From positions 22,993,300-23,057,299 of the forward strand of contig OY987226.1 in NCBI GenBank assembly GCA_963920705.1: 64,000 nucleotides of DNA, given 5' to 3'. The position numbers were made by a program, and so were the translations under genes. Shown here in pieces: positions 57,474-64,000 of the stretch. Numbering within the stretch: the stretch's first letter is position 1; the number at the start of each line of letters is the position of its first letter. Below the pieces are notes generated by a model. That model was given only the letters and a program-made list of their open reading frames with translations, was not told the DNA's origin and did no database searches. Source of the DNA: Odiellus spinosus. Taxonomy: Eukaryota; Arthropoda; Arachnida; Opiliones; Phalangiidae.

Positions 57474-58571
57474 CGCTAATTACGCTGTGTAATTATATTT
57501 CCCTAAATGTTTATGAAATAAACTAAATTTTAAACATATACCCATAGTAAATAAATAAAAAGGTTTCCAAAACTTACAGATAAAAATATATAATGAAATA
57601 ATTTCAGAATTAAATTCCTCCCTCTGTCTCGCTCAAAATCACGGGACTGATAATCGATTTAGAAATAGGGCACAGCCACACAGTTAAAGCCCAAGGTCAG
57701 AGTTAAGATCCAACCAGGGTCCGTTCAATCGGGTTGGAGCAGAATAAAGGGCTTCGAAAAATCAATGGTTGTATAGACATCTTTAACAATAGATATAATT
57801 TATATAACTGACAATTAAATATTTGATTTCTACGTCTTTAAACTTATCGTTTATGATTACTGAGCTTACCAAATTAACGAAATAGTTAGAACCCGATAGA
57901 TGCTACCATAGAGGGTAGAAAGAAGAGGAGTAGAAGGCTTGCTTGGAGGTTCCTCGCTTGATAGTTTTGCATCTCAATTTCCGGTATGCGCACGACTTTT
58001 TCTATCAGTCTATCACATCATAAAAATAAGAAAGTTTTCTTATTGGACAAGTGTCCAGTAACCCCCCCCCCCCCCTTAAAAATTCAAAAGCTAGCGGACA
58101 TTTAACAAAATTACCAGACAATGCTATATTTCCTGTTTAAAAACGTACTTTTTTATCGGACATTTGCCCTCTTAAAAATAAAAGGTTATTGAACATTTGG
58201 AAAATTTATCGGGCAATGACCAGTAACTTGTGCTTATTTCCGTCTCTGATCATAAGGAGCATGTCATTTTCGAGAAGTAGTCGCTGGACTGGTAAAGGAA
58301 AGCTTCACATTGAATTTAGACAATTGTCCAAGAAGATAATATTTTTATATCCGTCCCTCTCGTTGCACCGGATTTTTAAAATTTTATTTTAATTTTCTAG
58401 TACACCGGACCCTTTGATTAGTGTTGTTGAACGCAGTATATATAACAAAACAAAAAAAAAAGCATTTTGGCGCGAAAATTAGTCATCAGTCGTGTCTTAT
58501 AACTGTTGAGCCTGTTGTGATAGTAATTAACGAACTGTTCCAACAGCATTGTACCTTAGAACTTTTAAGTC
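57474..58571. promoter_or_regulatory. Divergent intergenic region, V-ATPase a / NEDD1
   Basis: These 1098 bp separate two start codons that face away from each other, so both promoters and 5' UTRs must lie here unless there are upstream non-coding exons. It holds a C-run near 58063-58074 and the E2F-like site. I see no TATA box that I would trust. Confidence 0.6.
58465..58478 (+). promoter_or_regulatory. E2F-like site upstream of NEDD1
   Basis: TTTTGGCGCGAAAA is a near-palindromic match to the E2F/DP consensus and ends 93 bp before the NEDD1 ATG. This is a motif match only, but the position and the cell-cycle role of the gene fit. Confidence 0.6.
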
Positions 58572-58710
58572 ATGAGTTCGATAGAAACTAAATTTGTATC
58601 ATGCGGAGAGTCTGTGAAAATTTGGGACTTTTCATCATTTACTTTGCTTCATGAATTTTTACCGCCTCTTACTTCAACTGGTTTCAGCAGTGTTTCATGG
58701 ACGCCAGATG
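58572..58710 (+). CDS. NEDD1: NEDD1 exon 1
   Basis: Residues 1-46, MSSIETKFVSCGESVKIWDF to SSVSWTPD. The exon ends in phase 1 immediately before ATATCCTTT, a U12-type AT-AC donor. Confidence 0.93.
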
Positions 58711-61382
58711 ATATCCTTTTTAAAATGAAGCTGCATATGCAGCCTTTTTTTTTTTTCTTCATTGGAGTCCTGATACGGGCTTTAGCCCAAGCGCCATACA
58801 GCCCATCTGGTGGCAAAGTCAGGTAGCACACAAAACATCTCTGCCTTCAACTTGAATATGGCGAGTGATGTCGCCGAAGCAATATCATTTGGTGGCGAAT
58901 TCGTGGAATTATAGTGTGATGAAAGTTTTTCGAAGCATGTTTCTTAGATTGACCAAGGTGCATTTCTTTTTATTGTCTGCCGTATGGTAAAGGACGTAAC
59001 GGTGTATGAGAAATAACTTTGGGTGGGATGACAAAGCAATTTTTCAAGGGTTTTTGGTCCAAGAACAGCCACCGGTCTTTTAACAGGACCCATCGGAGAA
59101 GGCATAGGTGTTGCAACCGCGGAAGATTTTGGAGCGAGAAAGGTATCTTCGAAGCCCTTGCCTGAATGTCATCCAAAAGTTTTATATCGCGTACACGGAA
59201 TGGGGACCATGTACAGGTAGCTGACTCTAGTAAAGCTTCTGATTAAACATCTTAGTTTAAGGCTATAAAAATATGGGTTCACTATTAAGCCTATATCTCA
59301 CCATCGTTACAAGTTGTATATTTCTTAAATTACTAAATACGTAATAGTCTGGCCAGCCTTCCATCGAGCAGTTCTAGTATAATTTTCAGTAAATTTCAAA
59401 GACAGAATGTTTTCAACACTGAAGTGAAAATTGGGGTTAGTTAAAATAATGAGTATTGCTCTTATACCTTCTACTTCAATCTTATGTCCAATTTTAGGTG
59501 AAGCACTCATGCTCAAGCTATGACAATGTCAACTCGAGGTATTTAGCAATCGGAACTAAAGGGGGTGAAGTACTTTGCTGGGATACTCATCTCCAGAAAA
59601 TTGTTAAAACATTTTGCGTAAGCTTTAAGCACTAACTGTATATAAAGTAATATTAACGCCACTTAGAGCTCCATTCAGCCTTGTCTCTAGCAAATTGGTA
59701 TGTAGAGTAGGGAAGAGAAGTCACGTGATGTGACACAGGATTTACATCAAAGACCAGGAATAATGAGGGCATTTCATTCATTTAAGATAAAGTAGATAAC
59801 TTACATCATAAATATAGTTGAGAACTGAATTGAATTTAGCCTTTTAGTTTTCAATGAGAATCACTATTTATTCCTTACTTTACACCTAAGTAAATCTTCA
59901 GAAGAGTGACAAAAAAACTGATAAGCATTAATTGTAGATCAAAAATTTCCATTTTAAATACAGTATAGCTCATATTTCAAGGCCTAGTATTAGAGAAGGT
60001 ATTGGTTAAACGCTTGGTTCTGCGGAGATTAATCCCCACCTCGGGCCTAGGTGTTATGGTGACAAAAAGTCATTTCAGCTGCAGTAACTTAAATGGGGAT
60101 GGGATTCTCTGCGGCAGTTATGGATGGGTTTCAGCGATGACATTGTTCGCATTTTAAACTTTGACGGACTTTTATTTCTTCGCTTTGTTTAATAAATAAT
60201 TTTTTTATCAAAAGCTAGTAAACTTAACTTTAGTCATCTGACAAAGTCAGACTGACTAGTCAGTCCGACTTGTCAGGTAGTGTGAATATTAGCTCCGACA
60301 TCAGTTTTGTCAACTTCAAACTCGATTTTTAATCGGGTCGTTAGCCGATCTGGGTCAGGCCGACAAAAATCGGATGGTTTTTTATCCAATCTCGAGGTAG
60401 AGAATTTGACGTCACGTGCCAAATTATTGCACGTTTTTTATTATAACTCATATTTTTTAAACTCATTTTTCACTTTCAATGTTCTAAAAAGAGACTAGCT
60501 GCAAACCTGGTCTCTTAATGGTTCCTTCTCTCATCTCTCATGGTTATCTCTATACAAGACTGGCTACATGAGAGTGTAGCTGTCAAAAGTGGCGAAATAA
60601 ATTAGCAGAAATTAATCCAAGAATTCTTGTGAACACAGACTTTTATTATGATGTATAAATCTGGTTTATAGCTCAATGAAAGAAGCACTTTTTCACTAAA
60701 ATGTAACCCTTTTTGCCTCAAGCGCTAAAGACTGGAATTTATAAGTAGTAACAGGCCCCATTGGTTTAGAGAGCGTGGTTGTGAAAGGGAGAGTAGCTGG
60801 GGCCTGTGGCGTTCCAAAATGCTACAATTAAGCATTTTTAGTACCTTGCTTGAGTCATAAACGAATTATTGTCATTTCAGAGTAAAAACAGCGAGATCAC
60901 TAGTTTGGTGTTTGGCTCCAATAATCACCTTGCATTTGGAACTTTATATGGTGAAATTTATCTTTACAATCACAAAAGTCATGTCATAACTGGACCCCTG
61001 GTGAAAGAACATACTGAAGTAAGTTCAGTAAAATTTTCAACACTGAATAGTTATATTTTATTCTGTACCCAACACTGTTTTATAAAGAGCGGCAAGAGCT
61101 TGTATTGGGGTCATATTTTTTTTTTTTTTTTAATTTAGTGCACAATTACATCTAATTCTAGAATATCAGGAGTTTAGACTTCATTAAAGGAAAATTGGTT
61201 TCGGCTTCCGATGATGGTGGTATTAATCTCTGGGATGTCAATGCTAATAAACTAATCTATGGTTTTGAAAACTGCCATCAAGCTCCGGCTATGTGTGTAA
61301 AGTTCCTTCTGCCCAATTTACACTCGGCTGTCAGTGTAGGATTGGATAAGAAAATGCACATAGTTGATTTTCGTGCCAAAAA
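58572..61382 (+). CDS. NEDD1: NEDD1 WD40 protein, 5' part (gene continues past the window)
   Basis: NEDD1 (GCP-WD) binds the gamma-tubulin ring complex and recruits it to centrosomes and spindle microtubules. Exons 58572-58710, 59341-59435, 59498-59617, 60881-61018 and 61162-61382 join into 713 nt in one frame, about 237 residues of the WD40 propeller (human about 660 residues in total). Matches include CGESVKIWDFSSFTLLHEF against SGDDIKIWDASSMTLVDKF, GGINLWDVNANKLIYGFENC against NGIVTLWDVNSQSPYHNFDS, and VGLDKKMHIVDF against IGLDKRIILYDT. The last donor, AAAAA|GTATGT, leaves phase 2. I found no next exon before 64000. It is head to head with the V-ATPase gene. Confidence 0.92.
58711..59340 (+). 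other. U12-type AT-AC intron of NEDD1
   Basis: The donor ATATCCTTT matches the minor-spliceosome consensus at all nine positions. The branch-like TTTCTTAAA (59321-59329) matches TTCCTTAAC at seven of nine and sits about 12 nt before the terminal AC at 59339-59340. Joining the borders restores a WD repeat in frame. No GT donor lies near the end of exon 1. The intron is 630 bp and contains T-rich sequence and unrecognised repeat-like DNA. Confidence 0.85.
59341..59435 (+). CDS. NEDD1: NEDD1 exon 2
   Basis: It follows an AC acceptor (ctaaatac|GT). With exon 1 it reads SWTPDGNSLASLPSSSSSII, aligning with human CWSSNNNFLVTASSSGDKIV. The donor is GGG|GTTAGT, phase 0. Confidence 0.85.
59498..59617 (+). 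CDS. NEDD1: NEDD1 exon 3
   Basis: Encodes RYLAIGTKGGEVLCWDTHLQ, a WD repeat ending in WD (human MYLVSGGLNNTVNIWDLKSK). The acceptor is ttttag|GTG and the donor TGC|GTAAGC, phase 0. Confidence 0.93.
60881..61018 (+). CDS. NEDD1: NEDD1 exon 4
   Basis: Encodes SKNSEITSLVFGSNNHLAFG and GEIYLYNHKSHVITGPL. The acceptor is tttcag|AGT and the donor GAA|GTAAGT, phase 0. Read-through past the donor stays open for some 38 codons. Confidence 0.9.
61162..61382 (+). CDS. NEDD1: NEDD1 exon 5
   Basis: Encodes NIRSLDFIKGKLVSASDDGG, then INLWDVNANK and VGLDKKMHIVDFRAKK. The acceptor is attctag|AAT and the donor AAAAA|GTATGT, phase 2. Confidence 0.93.
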
Positions 61383-62430
61383 GTATGTGAGAGTATCAGT
61401 TAAAATCAGCGGGCACAAATTTTAGGCTCATGTCTATGTCCAATAAGTAGGGCTGGGCTAGTACTCCTTTCAAACTAGACTGGAAGAAAATTCAATTTGG
61501 TTTCAGTCAACCTCGTTTTACTATTCATTAGGATTGAGTGCATTGAGATAGTTTGCACTTTCCCTTGTTGTGGAATTGAATGTTTAGTGAAGCTAAATTC
61601 GCATCATTTTTCTCAATCAATCTAATGGCTAACCCATGGCCATTACAAGCATGTGAAAATTAAAAACTGTATAAGGGAGTACAATGTATCCACCAGTGAA
61701 AATGACGTTGGCCCAGGGTACATACAAGCTTCCACTGCGTGATCTAATATTTGAGTTACCATCAATTGAAGATTGCCTTTTTCGCTGGTTGGTACCTTGT
61801 AACATCTAAGAAAGTCATCATGAATGTAAGAAGGGGATAGGTAAGCTTTAAATGATGAACTTTCCGGTTTCTAGCATTGGCGAAGTAGGGTTATTCTATG
61901 ACAAATAGATAAATATATATAAAAAGCTCAGTTCAGCTTGATCAACTTGTTAGTTTAGCGACCGCGTCACTGTAGACGTCACTCATCCCCTAGAGTTCCG
62001 GATGTAAAAAGAACGCAGGCGCGGAGAAAGCAGCTGTTATCTATTGGCACAGATAACCTGTCAACCCTAACCTTATGGAATTGAACGAAATTTTTTTTCT
62101 AGGGTTAATTTACATTGCTGAAACTCGGTATCTATTTATTTTTTAATTGATCAAGCTATGTTTGAGATACAGGAAGGTCGTTTTTTTTTTTTTTTGGATC
62201 TGGCTGTTGGATCCATTTTTATATTGTCTATATCCCGATAAGATTACATTCAACTTACTAATTTCTAAGTTGGATTTGAAGCATTTGAACTGAAAAATAA
62301 CGTCATGTTAAAATATAATTTCCAGCCTCTAAAAAAATTTGAGTTAAAACATCACCTCTGACCTTTTAATGAGGCACACTTATTTCGAATTCCCTGTGTG
62401 TGAATTAGTCTAAAAAGTAGTATTTTTAGT
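61383..62430. other. NEDD1 intron 5, unrecognised part
   Basis: No WD-type exon could be found by reading all three plus frames. It contains simple AT-rich sequence and T-runs. Confidence 0.4.
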
Positions 62431-62439
62431 TCCAAAGAT

Positions 62440-63830
62440 ATTTTAGTTTTTGCCAGATCCCAAAAACATAAAATATTTTTGGCAATTTAAATTTTGAAAA
62501 GGCGGTTTCTAATTTAATCCTATCAGTTAAACTTAAAACAAAATTTTGAAGCTTCACAGTGGTTGGTGAATCGATTTTGCCAAGAACTTTGTAATGTATC
62601 ACCCAACATGGATCGTTCGTTTTAGGTTAAGTTTCCAGAGGTTCGAGGTGGATGATTAAGCGATATATAATAATCTCCAAATTCAGCTGAATATTCTTCA
62701 ATCTTCCCAAGGTATAATTCGTTTTTTATAGAAGCTTGCTACTAAATCTCATCATCAGTGTAACACTCCTCAAGATCACCAGAAATGGGGAACATTTGCA
62801 TATTTTGTAACACTGAAAGGATTGTTGCATAGGGCCAAATTGGTTTGAAAACACCCAAACAATTTTTTTTTATTAAATAACCATTTGTTTATCTTTATAA
62901 TATGACATTTAGTATGTCTGCCTATAAATCTCGTGAAATCTAAATAGCCCTACATATCACCTCAACTTAGTATTTGATATTATTCTTAATACTTCAATTC
63001 ATGCTTGTGATTATTGGACAATGATGGATAAATAAATATGTTTATATTATTACTTAGTTAACAATAACAGCTTCACATATTGATAATGGTGAAGGACAGC
63101 ATTATCGGCAAATGAATTCAGACACTATACACTGAGATGTTGAAAGATATATATATATACAAGTTTTATCTTATTTTATGGTAGCTGATGTAATGTGTAG
63201 GGCTGATTTGATTTCCCAACATTTATGCACAGACAAATCCTGACCTAGCCTATAATTGGATTTTTCCAAGTTTATGGGCAGACCCTTCTAGACCCTGCAC
63301 GCAACTTGATTTCACAATGTTTATGGACTAGCTGTTTCATGGGATGTCGTAACATTTGCTTCTTATTTAAACCAAATGGTTTTGCTCTGATTAAATTTTT
63401 TAAGCCCCTATATGGCTTATTATAAAGATATAACAAATAGTAATTTTACAGTATTTTTTTTGGGAGGCGAGTTTCCAAACCAATTTCACCATACGTGACA
63501 ACCCTTTCTGTGATAGAAAATATGCAAACGTTCCCCATTTCTCGCAATCTTGAGGAATGTTACGCTGATGAAGATTGAAGAATATTCAGTTGAATTTGGA
63601 GATAATTTTTTATAGCTTGTATATCCACCTGGAACCTCTGAAAATCATTTTTGACCTAAAATGAATGATCATTGTTAGGTGCTACATTAAAACATTCTTT
63701 GCAAAATAATCCACCAGTGGAGTGGCAAAATGTCAAAATATTGATAGGATTAAAATCGAAACCACCTTTTCAAAATTCAAATTGTCTTAAATATTTAAGT
63801 TTGTGGGGTGCAAAAAAAATATTCGGTTTC
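62440..63830. mobile_element. 1.4-kb foldback in NEDD1 intron 5
   Basis: The left arm (about 62460-62860; TTTTGAAAAGGCGGTTTC, GGGGAACATTTGCATATTTT) is mirrored by the right arm (about 63460-63800; GAAACCACCTTTTCAAAA, AAAATATGCAAACGTTCCCC). The spacer is AT-rich and non-coding. Confidence 0.7.
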
Positions 63831-63860
63831 AGCAACGTAACTTGGTTCAGTTCTGTAATA

Positions 63861-64000
63861 CCCTTTTCAGACGAGGCGTCATTAGCCATGGTTTAATCAG
63901 ATTTAACCAAGGTTTACATAGCCTTTTCAGTTCACTAAACCTCGGTTTATTTTGTATAAACCATGGTTAAATCTGATTAAACCGGCTAGTTACGCCTCGT
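63861..64000. mobile_element. Palindromic MITE at the right edge
   Basis: CTTTTCAGACGAGGCGT at the left and TTACGCCTCGT at the last bases. AACCATGGTTAAATCTGATT near 63958 is mirrored near 63889. Probably cut by the window end. Confidence 0.65.

Noticed and set aside
61011..61090. Extending NEDD1 exon 4 past GTAAGT as coding
   Set aside because: Exon 5 supplies the expected WD repeat directly after GAA, in frame, and the read-through ends in a stop after a low-complexity Phe run.
62780..63560. A possible NEDD1 exon 6 within the right-hand repeat
   Set aside because: The sequence is part of an inverted repeat, and none of the frames gives a WD-type motif continuing from phase 2.

Overview
This window is nuclear DNA from an animal, most likely an invertebrate. 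The evidence is long AT-rich introns with GT-AG borders, three intron-rich housekeeping genes that read like animal orthologues, a Copia retrotransposon, RNase H-bearing non-LTR retrotransposon fragments, and many foldback elements (MITEs). The V-ATPase protein looks arthropod-like, but I would not name a species. There is no bacterial, CRISPR, rRNA or tRNA content.

Genes. (1) ZW10 (+, 8123-41778): I can assemble ten coding exons, 2367 nt, 788 residues, close to the 779 residues of human ZW10. The first exon is 43 nt and is followed by a GC-AG intron. Intron 7 is about 12 kb and is filled by transposons. (2) V-type H+-ATPase subunit a (-, 44476-57473): eighteen coding exons, 2496 nt, 831 residues, complete from ATG to stop with every junction in frame. 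(3) NEDD1 (+, from 58572, running off the right edge): five exons covering the N-terminal WD40 repeats. Its first intron has U12-type AT-AC borders. ZW10 and the V-ATPase gene converge tail to tail. The V-ATPase gene and NEDD1 diverge head to head across about 1.1 kb. ZW10 (RZZ checkpoint complex) and NEDD1 (gamma-tubulin recruitment) both act in mitosis, and each has an E2F-like TTTTGGCGC site roughly 90-100 bp before its ATG.

Repeats. Region 1-8100 is a cluster of foldback elements: a TTAA-flanked palindrome family, a 2.1-kb foldback split by another MITE, and a hAT-type MITE with a perfect 8-bp target duplication. The first 22 kb of ZW10 holds two copies of an 880-bp palindrome, one of which splits a retrotransposon RNase H domain, and a 2.2-kb foldback carrying a nested MITE. 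Intron 7 holds decayed DDE transposase copies and a nearly intact-length Copia element (29859-35074). Its host segment is tandemly duplicated at 35642-38288, where only a solo LTR remains. Intergenic 41779-44475 and the right flank 61383-64000 hold only repeats that I can recognise.

I found no new multi-gene system. The most unusual signals are the AT-AC intron in NEDD1, the GC-AG intron in ZW10, the paired E2F-like sites, the full-element/solo-LTR tandem duplication, and the nested palindromic element families.
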